A model generated the notes under the pieces. That model was not told where the DNA came from. It searched no databases and worked only from the letters and a program-made list of their open reading frames with translations. Both the position numbers and the translations under genes were made by a program. A stretch of DNA of 64,000 bases. Origin: Tetrahymena thermophila SB210 (Eukaryota > Ciliophora > Oligohymenophorea > Hymenostomatida > Tetrahymenidae). Below, in pieces: positions 51,101-62,327 of the stretch; position 1 is the first letter of the stretch, and every line of letters starts with the position of its first letter. The stretch lies in assembly GCF_000189635.1 (NCBI RefSeq), contig NW_002476575.1, forward strand, positions 62,001-126,000, written 5' to 3'.

Positions 51101-53010
51101 AAATGCAAAAGTTGAAAATTAAAAAAAAAAAGAAACAAACAAACATAAGCAGAATAAAAGAAAAACAAAAATAAATCAAATAAAAAGCTAATAAATGAGT
51201 AAATAATTTAATTAAAATAATTATATTCTTCTTATAATTTCATTTTATATATAAAATATCATAATCCAAAGAAAATAAACAGTTTTACTCAAGACCAAGT
51301 GTCAAGTTTGAGAGATTAGTGCACATTTCTAAAATGCAACTTAAGCATTATGCATGATCACCAATTTAATTATACCTTTTTAAATATTGCAGAAAAAAAA
51401 ATAATTAATTAGTTAGTTAATTAGAAGGAAGAAAGGATAAAAAAATTAGTTAAATTGTTTTAAATTTATTTTTATATTAAAAAATATCACAATCGAAATC
51501 AAATAAACTGTTTTTACTGAAGACCAAGTGTCAAATTTGAGAGATTAGTGCACTTTGCTAAACCAGAACTTAAGCCTGATACACCAATTGCACCAATTTA
51601 ATTATCTCTTTTAAAAATTGAAGAAAAAAATAATTAATTAATAATTAATAATTAGAATAATGGAAAAAATGAAGAAAAAATATGAAATAATGAATTAATT
51701 AATTAAATATAAAAGTAAAAGTAGAAAATTAAATTCATTTTTATTTTAAAAAATATCACAATCCAAACAAATAAATTGTTTTTACTAAAGAGAAAGTGTC
51801 AAATTTGAGAGATTAGTGCATTTTCCTAAACTAGAACCTAAGCATGATGTACCTTTATCACCAATTTAGTTCAAACTTTTTAAATATTGAAGAAAAAATA
51901 ATAATTAATTAATTATTTAATTAGAATGAAGGAAGGAAGGAAGGAAGGAAAAAATGAAGAAATAATCTGAAATAATAGGAAATGAATAAGTTGAAAATGA
52001 AAAAATTAGCTAAATTAACAAAGATAAAAATAACATAAGTAGAATAAAAAGAAAAACAAAAATTAATCAAATAAAAAAAGCTAATAAATAAACGATTTAA
52101 TTAAAATAGTTATATTAAGTAAATTCATTTTATATAAAAGTATCATAATCCAAAACAAGCAAACTGTTTATACTCAAGACCAAGTGTCAAATTTGAGAGA
52201 TTAGTGCACTTTGCTAAGCCAGAACCTAAGCTTGATACACCTTCAAAACCAATTTAATTCTACCTTTTAAATATTGAAAAAAAAACTATAATTAAATAAT
52301 TAGTTAATTAGAAGGAAGGAAAAAATATAGAAAAAATATGAAATAATAGGAAATTAATTAATAAATAATAGATAGATAGATAGAAAAGTTTAAAATAAAA
52401 TATAAGCAGAATAAAAAAGAAAAACAAAAATAAATAAAATAAAAATCTGATAAATAAATAAATTAAAAGAGTTAAAATATTGTTTTAAATAAATTAATTT
52501 TTATATTAAAAAATATCACAATCCAAAACAAATAAACTGTTTTACTTCATAACAAGTAATAATTTTGAGAGATTAGTGCACTTTGCTAAAGCAGAACCTA
52601 AACCTGAGGCATTTTGATCACCAATTTACTTATAGCTTTTTAAATATTGTATAAAAAAATATGATTTATAAATTAGTTAATTAGAAGGAAGAATAAAATA
52701 AAGAAAAAATATGGAATAAAATGAAATTAATAAATAGATATTTGTATAAATAAAAATTAATATGAATAAACATGAGAATTCCTATTAGAAAAAAATATAC
52801 TAAATAAATAGCTAAAAAATTAGATTTTTAAAAATTTAATAATAATAATATTAAAAAATTAAATATACTCCAGATCTATACGGATAACCCAATGAGATTA
52901 AAGCTAAGAGTCAGTAAACTTTTTTAAAAGATAAAATTAATTTGAAATATATTCATAAAAAATATATTTACTTCTTATAGACTTTTAAAATACTTTTTCT
53001 ACTATATCAT
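47243..53010 (-). CDS. Leucine-rich-repeat protein B, 18 exons, 506 aa
   Basis: Exon 1 is 53010-52972 (39 nt; begins MIQQKKYFKS) and exon 2 is 52918-52869 (50 nt). Fifteen LRR exons follow with high ends 52635, 52263, 51875, 51607, 51375, 50732, 50474, 50120, 49824, 49466, 49106, 48791, 48422, 47994 and 47602. The terminal exon is 47327-47243 (85 nt, TGA). All LRR exons are 90 nt except the one ending 51375, which is 87 nt (one codon lost). The total is 1521 nt, 507 codons, with no internal TGA. Each exon is one 30-residue leucine-rich repeat (consensus NQIGDxGxSGLGSGLxKCTNLSNLTLGLE). Exons 1 and 2 have the same sizes as in gene A. There is no signal peptide or span, and the ligand is unknown. 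The intron between the exons ending 51375 and 50732 is unusually long (556 nt) and carries a GC-rich insert. Confidence 0.85.
48110..48175. repeat. GAAA microsatellite
   Basis: A run of GAAA units with one short interruption, inside an intron of LRR gene B (between the exons at 47905-47994 and 48333-48422). Confidence 0.9.
50810..51075. other. Insert in an LRR-B intron with a GC-rich hairpin
   Basis: About 265 bp unlike the other introns is embedded in the 556-nt intron. At 51024-51070 the base composition jumps to well over 50 % GC. Bases 51024-51032 (ggacctacc) pair with 51046-51054 (ggtgggtct) as a nine-base-pair stem with two G-T pairs and a 13-base loop. No tRNA A/B boxes, no clear snoRNA boxes and no coding frame were recognised on either strand. 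It could be an intron-hosted structural RNA or a foreign insertion. Confidence 0.5.
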
Positions 53011-54404
53011 TTTTTTTCTCAAAAATATAGAATAGCAATTTATGGAAATTTAATTAATTATAAGTATATTAATAAATTAATGTACTTTAATTTCAAATTA
53101 ATTTGGTTAAACGAGCAAATAGATTTATTGATTATACAGATGTTTCAAATAAAGTAACCCTTGTATTTTTTTTCATGTATTTTTTTTGTGTTTTATTTAA
53201 AAATCAAAATAATATATAAAAAAGCTGGGGTTACTTTATTTGAAGCATCTGTAATAATCATCTAATATATTTAGTAAATTTTCTTGTTTGTTTAAGTCAA
53301 ATAATGAGGGAAATATATATATTTTAGATATAATAGTATTTACAATATCTCTAACTATTTATTCTCAAATTCAATTAGTTTTTTTAGCAGTACATGCATG
53401 ATATTTAGTTATATAAAATACGTGTACCAAAAAAAGCGCATTCATTCCTATGTAAAAAATAGATTATAAATTTTTATATTATAAATAATTAATTAATATA
53501 CATTTTTTGAAAAATTCATTAACTATGTATATATGTATAGTAAATAGAATAGAATATTTATTTACAAACATAAAAAATTTAATTATCAATACATTTAAAG
53601 AATTTATGAATTAATTATTAATGAAGCAAGGAAGGAAGGAAGTTGGTGATGGTATTGAGTCTTTCTGGGCTATTGATTAATTAGTTTATTATCATAAATT
53701 GGGACATTTTAAATTAAGTCTTATTATGTATAAAATATATATATATATATATATTTGATAATAGCATATTAAGATTTTATTAGGAAGATAATTAATAAGC
53801 TTAACATGGATAAAGAAATATCCTGTGATGTTGTATTGGAATAATTATGGGATCAAATAAACAGCATAGTTAGTTGTTAAGATAGATAATAATTATGAAA
53901 ATTTAATATTATTTTGTTAATAATGAAATTAATTGATTAAGATGTATTTAGTAATTAAAATTTAATTAATACTATCTAGATTAACTATTAATCATTAGAT
54001 ATATTTATTTAATCAAATTTAAAGTATTAATTAAGCAGTGCAAATTTATTTATTTTTATTTATTTATTAATAATTTTATTAAACAACAAAATAAAATTTT
54101 AATCTTAATTTTCAAGAAAATAATTTTATTTTTTAAATGTCTGTCTATCAATTTAAAAAGAATATATAGAATAAATTAACAAAAGCAAGCGATTTAACTA
54201 ACAAAATGTATTTAAGAAATTTGAGCAAATTATTATTTATATAAATTCTTTAAGACTTTAACCAATTTGTATTGCTTGCAACCTTGCTTGGATAAAAGTA
54301 CCAATCACAATAAAGAATTTTTGATAGTAAAATTTGTAATAATTAATTGCAAGAAATCCTTTAAAAAAGAATAAATTTATTGAAATTAATAACAAAATCA
54401 ACTA
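53011..54404. other. Intergenic spacer with an inverted-repeat element
   Basis: The spacer lies between the start of LRR gene B (-) and the helicase gene (+), so it must hold two divergent promoters. It is AT-rich with TA and AAGG runs, and the inverted-repeat element at 53129-53260 is listed separately. A long Q-rich open frame from about 54138 exists only because of base composition. Confidence 0.5.
53129..53260. mobile_element. MITE-like short inverted-repeat element
   Basis: The left arm 53129-53160 (starts tgattatacagatg, ends agtaaccc) is the reverse complement of the right arm 53227-53260 (starts ggggttac, ends aataatca). There are about one mismatch and one extra base over about 32 bp, with a 66-bp T-rich centre and no coding capacity. 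Long terminal inverted repeats around a short centre are typical of miniature inverted-repeat elements. A long hairpin with regulatory or terminator function is the alternative. No clear target-site duplication was seen. Confidence 0.55.
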
Positions 54405-56937
54405 ATGAAATAGTAGCAATCAATCAAAAAAGTTTCAGGAACTTAGCAAGCATAAAAGGATTCTAAAAAGAAGTTAAACTTCTTTTAGATTTTGAAGACA
54501 GGCACATCATTTTACTAGAAGGAAGAAAATAATAGATTTTAAAAAGTAGCATTACATTCAGCTTTAATTAATTGATTCCTTCATTCATTTTTATGATATA
54601 AACATAATTTTCTTACTTTATTAGCAAACAGAAAAAGTAAATTAGGCCGTTAGAGAATCTTCTTAACCCAAGAGAAAACTTTCTGACAATAACCTAGCAT
54701 AAAAATATAATGAAAACGATAGTGATGATAGCGATAATGAAAATCTTAAGCAATTAAATGAACAAATCACTTAAACAAAATCTCGTAGAAAAATGAGCAT
54801 AGATGAATTAGAAAAGGATTGGGAACATCAGTAGCAACTTAAGCAAGCTAAAATCAAAGCATTGATGAAATTGTACAAAGTTAAAGTTGAAGGTGATAAT
54901 ATTCCACCTCTCTTAACTAATTTCACTAAAATGCAAAAGTAAACAAATAATCTTTTTATGTTTATTAGCTTCTTCATATTTAATATATTCTTTGGGTTAT
55001 TTCTACTAACAAGATATAGATTTTTAAGACAAATATATATATAGTTTATTATTTTCACTATTAAATGAGCAAAAATATTACTAAATAAAGTAATAAACAA
55101 GAATCTAAAATACCATTTATCAAATAGGAAGTATGGATTTAACCAAAAAATATTGGATAACATGAAGAAAGCTGGTTATGAAAAGCCTACTCCAATTTAG
55201 ATGTAATCAGTACCAATAATTATGGAAGTAAAATTATATAATTAAATTATTAAGTAAATAAATCAATGAATATCTATCTCTTTTATCTAAAAGAAAAGAA
55301 ATTTACTAGCACTTGCTCCTACTGGAAGTGGTAAAACAGCTGCTTATTGTCTTCCATTGCTCTAGAAACTAGGCACTCATTAAAAAAATGGAGTCAGAGC
55401 TCTCATTTTTGCTCCCTCAAACGAATTGGCAGAGTAAATTTTAAGAGAATTCGAATTCTTAAATTACGGAGTTGAAGATGGTCTCAGAATCAAATAAATT
55501 TAAAAAATAAATAATGAATCAAACGCTTTCAAAATATAACTTGAACATATCGATATTTTAATTACTACTCCATTAAAGTTCATTAAAATGAATAGAAAAT
55601 CTCATACAGAATTTGATAAGTTAGAATACATTGTATTCGATGAAGCAGATAGATACTTTGAATTTGTAAGTGAATTTATCAAAAATATCAAATTAATTTA
55701 TTTATTTTATTTTGAATAGAACATTGCTGGTTAAATGAAGAGAATTTTAGAAACATTTTAAGAAAAGTAAGGGCTAACTTATTTATTATTTAGTGCAACT
55801 ATTCAACATCCTGTAGAAGAATTAGTTAAAAATATTATCGTTGATCCATTGAAATTGTAGATTGGAGGTAAAAATAATGTTTTGGCTTCAATTGAGTAGT
55901 CACTTTCTTACTGCTAAAGTGAATATGGCAAACTTGTCGAATTAAAAAATATTATTAACAATGGTGAATTTAATCCACCTGTCCTTATTTTTGTTCAATC
56001 TAAAGAAAGAGGAGAGGAATTACTTTCTATGATAAAAAGCTCCTGTGTGAATACACCTATTAAAATAGAAAAGATTGATTCTGTAAATAAATAATTAAAT
56101 AAATTAATTTTCATTTTTTATCAAAGCAAAAATTGTATTTTTTAATTATTTAGTGATAAAGATATTTAAAAATAAAAATTATTTTAGAAACAAAAGATTT
56201 TATTAAACAAAAATAAAATAAAAGCTGGTTGAGCAATAAATATTTTTACTTTATTTTTGCGAAGTGAAATTAAATAAATTATTATTCAAAAATATATTTT
56301 GTGAAAGATGTTAAATTTTTAATTTAATAAAAATAATAGGATAAGTAGAAAGAAGAAAGAGAAGAAGTTATTGAAGATTTTAGAACTGGTAAGTTGTGGG
56401 CTTTAATTTGTACAGATTTGATGGCAAGAGGTATTGACTTTAAGGGAGTTAATTTGGTCATTAATTATGATTTTCCAACTACTATGATTAATTATATTCA
56501 CAGAGTCGGACGTACTGGAAGAGCTGGAAGAACAGGCAGAGCAATTACCTTCTTTACAAACGAAGATAAGCCTTTGCTTAGAAGTTTAGGAAATATGCTT
56601 AAAGTTTCAGGGTAAATTTTAAATTTTACAACAAAAAAATTATTTATTTATTCATTCAATAAAAATAAATAGATGTGATGTACCTGAATGGATTTTCAAA
56701 TTGCAAAAGGCTGATAAGAAAACTTTAAAAAGACTCGAAAAGTTCCCAGTAAAAAGAGATGCTATTTCCTTAGATCCATCTAAATAAAAAGAAAAAGATT
56801 TAGAATTCGAAAAGCAAATTAGAATAGCTGATGGACAATATTTTAGTAGAAAGAAAAAAATAGATAGAGAAGAAAGAAGAAAATAATAACAAAACTAAGG
56901 AAAGGAAAACGAAGACGATGGCTGGTAGATAGCATGA
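54405..56937 (+). CDS. DDX52: DEAD-box RNA helicase, DDX52/Rok1 type, 608 aa
   Basis: Seven exons: 54405-54545, 54625-54938, 55128-55227, 55294-55665, 55720-56082, 56340-56611, 56673-56937; 1827 nt, 609 codons. The N-terminus has the F-x-x-L-x-x-G-x-x-F signature ([11 protein letters not shown], 26-36) seen in DDX52/Rok1. Motifs in order: Q motif (PTPIQMQ, about 173-179), Walker A APTGSGKT (193-200), APSNELAEQ at motif Ia, DEAD (301-304), SAT (334-336), ARGID (459-463), HRVGRTGR (484-491). The C-terminus contains GCDVPEWI and [10 protein letters not shown], matching the tail of DDX52 orthologues. Length is close to the human protein (about 600 aa). The family acts in the nucleolus in 18S rRNA processing and small-subunit assembly. 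The motif Ia change from PTREL to PSNEL is unusual. It is the best-conserved gene in the window. Confidence 0.95.
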
Positions 56938-58569
56938 TAGATCTAATTAAATTATACACTTATTATATTTATTATACATAAAATAAATCTTTAAATTTAT
57001 GTATGTATATATATCCATGCATGCTTTTTAATATGTTTATTATTAAGAAAATAAAGCTACAGTAGTAAATTAAATAATTAAATAAATAAATAATTATCTT
57101 AAATTTTTTAAATTATTTGGTTTTATTTAATTTATTATTTAAAAAAAAAACCATTTAAATTTTAAGAGAATTTAATTTTCAGTTTTTTTAAAGCAGTTAA
57201 TTTATCTTATTACGCAGTGAATACTTATTTGGTAACTAATTTTAGTCTCTTATCAATTAATTATACAAAATACATCTTTATTTTTGTTTGTATTAAATAA
57301 GTTAACCATTCATTTTTAAAATCCTTCATTTTCAATCCTTTAAGTAAAAGTTTCTATCTATCTATTTATCTACCTAATCTGATTCAAAAAAATTTTATTT
57401 ATTCAAAATAGACAAGGAAAATCCTTAATTAATAAAATTAGCTAAAAAAGGAACAACATTTTTTTTGAAACAAAAATTTTTATCAGTTTAATATTGCCAA
57501 ATTCATTTATTATGGCTTATTTTTTCAATAGCTTAATAATATCATATTAATTTGATAGATTTATCTTTCTATGTTTGTATTTATCCATATATTTTTGTAT
57601 CTATCTATATATCTTTTAAAAATTGTAAAAGATTTAATTATTCTTTTTCTATTTCAAATCGAAATTAATTAATTTTAACTTTTGCAACAATTTCATTCTT
57701 AGTTTTATAAAAGAAATTAGTTTATTGAATAAACAATAAAAAGGAATAAGACCATTTGTTTTTTATTTATTTACTTAAAATTATTAGTATCAATGAAATA
57801 GTTTATTTTCGTTTAAAATACTTGAAAAGTTTAAAAAAATATAAACATAAAAAAAATAGCCTTTCGTTAATAATTTTAGTTTTTTATAATGAAATGTTAT
57901 AAAATATAATAATTTGTTATCAAGTTTGCTAATAGAGATAATTTTAGCCTATAATTTATATAAGCACTTTCGTCAGATAAATCTTATTTTTAGATTAATT
58001 TAAAAAGCTTTATTTTCTTCACTCTCCAGGACAAAAGTATAAATAAATATTTTATTTATGTTTATAAAGAGACAAATAAATATATACAAATTATTATTAT
58101 TATATATTTTTTTATTACTTAGAAAAAATATAATTTTTGTTTTAAATAGGTTTTATTTTTAGATAATAAATTTGAGAATTTAAAATATTTTGTAGCATTA
58201 AAGATTAGGTTTAATAAAATAGCAATCAGCAAGCAAGCTAAATTATATTAATTACAACGACTTAAAAATTTAAACTAAGTTGGTTTTATATTAACTGAAG
58301 ATTTACATACTTTACATTTATATGAAAAAAGATTAGGTAGCTGTAAACTTTCTAATCTGAGAAATTAAGATTTTGATAATTATCAGAAAAATTCTAATAA
58401 CAAATTTAATATAAGAATTTACTATTTTAATTAATTAGTTAGTTAGTTAATTATTGTTTATTTAAATCATGATGATGAATGCTTGAATTTTGAACATTTA
58501 AAAAATCAATAGATTAACTTTTAATAAATAATTTTCATTTAAAATAAAATAAAAGAAAAATAAAAAACA
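56938..58569. other. Intergenic, nothing recognised
   Basis: About 1.6 kb of AT-rich sequence between two plus-strand genes. It includes short TATC/TATT runs but no repeat family, RNA gene or coding frame with convincing codon use. Confidence 0.5.
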
Positions 58570-58899
58570 ATGAAAGCTACTTTAATTCTTATCTCTTTAA
58601 TATCTTTAGTGAGCATTTTTACTCTAGTCTCATTTGAAACTCATAAAGATCTTAAATAAGATGATTCTAAGTAAGATGGATGCTTAGTCACTTATGTTGA
58701 TTTTAGCACAATAGATGTTCTTGCTATGAATGAGTGTAGTCAAAGTTATAAATTTAAATTTACTCTTACTTTCCCTTCTCAAACTTTAGATTTGGAAACT
58801 GATTGCATTTATGAAGGAAAAAATCAAATCTTCAGTCTTGATGAAGTTAAAAACTTTAGACTCATTAATATGAAAGTAACCGAAAAATAAGAATGCTGA
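58570..58899 (+). CDS. Small secreted cysteine-containing protein, 109 aa
   Basis: Single-exon ORF ending in TGA. The first ~20 residues (MKATLILISLISLVSIFTLV) are a clear signal peptide. The mature part of roughly 85-90 residues has four cysteines (38, 56, 79 and 109, the last residue), suggesting two disulfides. Alternating Lys/Phe/Thr residues (KFKFTLTF) suggest beta strands. The family is not recognised. Secretion or delivery to a dense-core granule or lysosome-like compartment is plausible but not shown. Codon use (several GAT, CTT, TTC) and preserved frame support a real gene. There is no neighbour that suggests function. Confidence 0.75.
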
Positions 58900-59537
58900 T
58901 TTATTTAACACAGCTTTATAAAATTATTATAACTGTAGCTAGCTATTTAAATAGCATTTATATAAACATTTATGCAAGTTTTTACAAAAAAAGTATAATA
59001 TTTATAAAATAACTTCATTTATATTAATTATCGACTGACTTCAAAAAATCTATTTTTAATTTCTTAAAGTCAATTTTAAACAGTTTTAGCTATATCTAAA
59101 TGCCTTTCTAAAATCTATCTAGTGATTGATATGGATGAATTCACTATTTTTTAAAAAGGCCATTATTTTTTAATAATGCTTTTTTAGGACGAAAATATAT
59201 ATAAAAATAAATTTTTATTACCTTAAATCCTCGATAGGCATGCACGACTTTACGAATTCACGAATTCTAATCAAATTTTTAGTTAGATTAAAATTCCAAA
59301 AAGTTTAATTGAGTGAATCAGATTATATTTATAAATTACAATAGCTTTAATATGATTATAATTAAATGAAAATTTATTACAAATGAGCAATATAAAATAA
59401 ATTTTGATAAATATATTTTTAATTAGTTAATTAATGATTAATTTATTTATTTATTTACTGATAATGAATGAATGATATTTTTGTTAATTAATGATTAATA
59501 TTTTATTATATTTTAGATTTATTTATAATTTAATAAT
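58900..59537. other. Convergent intergenic gap
   Basis: About 640 bp lies between the small secreted protein gene (+) and the 308-aa gene (-). A slightly less AT-rich patch at about 59225-59270 (ctcgataggcatgcacgac) stands out, but no element could be named. Confidence 0.45.
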
Positions 59538-60464
59538 TCAAATAAAATTTTTTATTGAGGAACTTTCTACATTTTAAGAATAAAGAAAGTTAAAGAAATG
59601 TTTATTGACTAGCAAATCGTCAAATAAGTATTCAGAAATTGAATACAATTTTTTTATTTTTGTTTGTTTGCGCTTTTTATAAATGGAATCTGAATGCTCA
59701 CATATTAACTTATAGAGTAAATTAGAGTTTTAATCTTCTTTATAATGCTCAAATAAATCTAAATTTGAAAACTCATTTTCATAAATTTAATCAAGCTATT
59801 TAGAATTTTTGATTTCTAAAAGAGGACTTAAACTTTTTTATCTTGAAATAAGCAGATCATCTTATATTTACTAAATATTATTTTTTAAAAATGAGCTGCA
59901 GTTATTTTTTTTTAAGTAAAGATAATTATCTTCTTTTTCTATTTCGAATTAGAATCTGTACAGAATGTCATTATAATTAGCAGTTTAAGCTCTTCCTTAT
60001 TCTTATTATTGTTTTATTAGTAACCTGCTAATTTCTTCATCACTTAATTTAAAGTGTGAATAAGTTTATATTTTTATATCCTCTTTCTGTTTTAAGATTA
60101 AGACTTCGTAGTTTTCCTATTTAAGCTATTGATCTATTTCTTTAAAATTAATAAAGTTGCAATCTTCCTTTTCAGTAGAACTGATACTTGTTTACTAATT
60201 ATTATCATATAAAACTTCAAATTTTTTAGTTAACTGCTCATATTCATACTTGTAAACGTTATTTATTATATTTAACAATTAGTCATCAATCTCAACTTAA
60301 TTCATCCTTCTTTAAAAATCTTCTAAATCTTGCAATTCTTTAAAATAATTCTCCACATCTTTTGTTTCTATTTCACAATTAAAAAATTAATAACAAAAAT
60401 AAAAATATTTTTTAATCAAAGTTTAGGCTTTTAAAGCATTAAAAAAAAGCATTTCCATAATCAT
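59538..60464 (-). CDS. Hypothetical protein, 308 aa, charged and helical
   Basis: Single frame of 309 codons with about 30 TAA/TAG Gln codons, ending TGA. Three Met codons occur within the first five positions (MIMEM), and the first is taken. After a short aromatic stretch (KKYFYFCYQFF), the protein is rich in Glu, Lys, Gln, Asn and Leu with heptad-like spacing (for example QDLEDFQRRMNQVEIDDQLL and KEIDQQLKQENYEVLILKQK), suggesting coiled coil. No catalytic motif, signal peptide or span was found. The sustained frame and non-random amino-acid use support coding, but the function cannot be inferred. Confidence 0.7.
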
Positions 60465-61245
60465 TAATTTTTTTATCTTAAATTATATTAATTAAAAATT
60501 AATGAATTAAAAATTTAAAGAAGGAGTACAACATAATTATGAAATTATAATTGTACATCCATCAATTCATTCTGTTTAATATCTTGGTTTTACTAAATGT
60601 AGAAAAATCTATTAAAATGATTTCAATGTTAAAAAATATTTAATTTAATTTTAAATCACTAAAAAATTATATTTATTTTTAAATCCACTTAACAAATTTA
60701 TGATATTTTAAACCATTTTTATTTATTTCTTAATAATTTATTTTATTAATTTTTTTATAGTTGATTTAATTTAAGGAGATAATTTGATTTATTAATTAAA
60801 GGAATTTGTAAAACAGCTATTTAGATTACCTTATATTGAGCAATCTACTTTAGAAAATTATTCTGATAAATATTGAAAAAGGACTAAGAGAATCTAAAAA
60901 AGAGCTTTGCTTCCAAATGCAAAGATATAATCCCAAGCTAAGTAAAGAATGCCTCCTGATAAGATGTTTGAATATAATGTTGAGAGTGAAGTAATGATGA
61001 GTGCATTAATGTCTATTGAGGTTACATTTATTTGTTGATAGAATTTAGGATAGAGATACTTGGAAATATTCAATGAAGTTTAAAAATGGCACAATAAACC
61101 TATTCCTAATGTGGAAAAGTAGTCGATAGGTAAGATTGTTTCTATTATTTGAACAAAAATCCAGAAAGCTTCCTTAATTTTTTTAATTTTTAAAAAAGTT
61201 AAAAATATTTTTTAATAATTTGGAATTAGGAATTCAATCAATCAA
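60465..61245. other. Spacer containing a decayed coding remnant
   Basis: The spacer lies between two minus-strand genes. Its only notable content is the plus-strand remnant at 60775-61152, listed separately. A 61230-61258 AATC/AAAC run overlaps the end of the next gene. Confidence 0.5.
60775..61152 (+). pseudogene. Decayed coding remnant with in-frame TGA codons
   Basis: One frame stays protein-like for about 125 codons: GDNLIYQLKEFVKQLFRLP..., then KRTKRIQKRALLPNAKIQ...RMPPDKMFEYNVESEVMMSALMSIE, then NLGQRYLEIFNEVQKWHNKPIPNVEKQ. It is cut by TGA at 60874-60876 and 61036-61038 and ends at TGA 61150-61152. The second TGA lies in a 21-nt GT...AG segment (61021-61041) whose removal keeps frame, but that is shorter than normal introns here. 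No start codon fits, and an acceptor-like ATAG precedes the first residues. This is best read as a fragment of a lost gene; the family is not recognised. Confidence 0.45.
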
Positions 61246-62327
61246 TCAATCAAACAAACATACGTTTTCTGAGTAATTTAGCTTATATAATTCTTTTAAT
61301 ATAAACAATTAGCATTTTGTCAATTGAATATATGGATTTCTAACAAGATAAGCTGAAGTTATTTTTTCATAGAAAGAATAGAAGGACTAAACTTCGTTTA
61401 AATCAGAAAGGCAATCAACAAGAAGCGTCTCTGGAGAGTTTTGTTAAGAACTATTTTGACTATTCTCATTTATTTTAGATAAATCATCTGAGTTAGTTTT
61501 TGTTTCAAGACTAATAATCTTGTTAGAAATTAAGATTTCATAAACATTTTAATGAATAAAGGAGTAATTTAATGAAATGATAAATGCATTTAATTAACAA
61601 AATACTTATTCTCTAATCATTTGTTTAGCCCTTTGTGTATATTTGAAAGAACTAGGATGCATTTAAAGTTATTCGTAGTAATTTGGGTTTTCATTCATCA
61701 TGCATAATGCGCCTGATAGTAAGAGATATCCCTAATTTGAAAATAAATGAATTGCTTATTAAGATATTAAATTTATAGATACCTATTTCCTTATTTAAAT
61801 GGTTTGAAATTAATTGTTTTATAGCAAATAATGCTTGACTATGCAAATTAGTTCTTAAGATATGCAACATGATTTTTAAGAATACTCATCTAATATCTAC
61901 ATTAATTATTGAAAGGAAATTTATAACAAAAAATAAACTCAAAAAAAGAATTTAGATAGAAAATGTTTTAAGTAAGTAAGTAACAAGTATGTACTTAATC
62001 CAAAGACTTTTATAAGAGAATTTCAGAATTCAACTTATCTTAAAGCGATTATTTAAGGAGTATTTAATTGTACTTGAAACAATATTTAACAAAAAGCTTT
62101 AAGTTTTTTCGAAAAAACAAGTATTTCTTGAATTATGATGCAAGATAGGCAGATAAGATAAATGGAATAATATCCTAAATTTTCTAAATTTTTGAAAAAG
62201 ATTTCAAATTGGAGGTATATTCTTCTACCTCCAACTCTTTTTGTTGCTCCGAATAAGTATTTTCAATATCGGTTAAAGTAGTACTAACATTATTATTATT
62301 ACTATTACTAGACTCTACAAATTTCAT
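61246..62327 (-). CDS. Hypothetical protein, 327 aa, two exons
   Basis: Exon 1 is 62327-61995 (333 nt) and exon 2 is 61896-61246 (651 nt, TGA). The 98-nt intron begins GTACAT and ends ATGTAG, phase 0, giving 328 codons. The N-terminus is Ser/Asn/Thr-rich (MKFVESSNSNNNNVSTTL), followed by alternating helical, hydrophobic segments. Examples are DIIPFILSAYLASQF, LLLSGALCMMNENPNYY and REQVFCQLNAFIISLNYSF; they look like an all-alpha (perhaps TPR-like) fold. A Ser/Asn/Asp linker (about residues 225-250) precedes the C-terminal helices. No diagnostic motif, signal peptide or definite membrane span was seen, and function is unknown. An alternative start in exon 2 (the ATG inside the intron end) would drop exon 1, but the phase match favours splicing. 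Confidence 0.7.

Larger units (their letters stand above)
47513..52635 (-). repeat. Fifteen exon-intron tandem units (LRR B)
   Basis: Spacing between consecutive 90-bp exons is about 230-640 bp, and introns share the agaaggaaggaaaaaat, aaataaaaagctaataaat and aatatcacaatccaaaac blocks with one another and with gene A. Units differ in intron indels and microsatellites rather than exon length. Confidence 0.9.

Noticed and set aside
54138..54624. Alternative N-terminus of the helicase from an upstream ATG
   Set aside because: The frame is open only because TAA/TAG are sense in AT-rich DNA, and it does not join in phase to exon 2. The model starting at 54405 gives the expected F-x-x-L-x-x-G-x-x-F signature and fits the phase.
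54828..55163. 111-aa minus-strand membrane-like ORF
   Set aside because: It is antisense to exons 2 and 3 and the intervening intron of the helicase gene.
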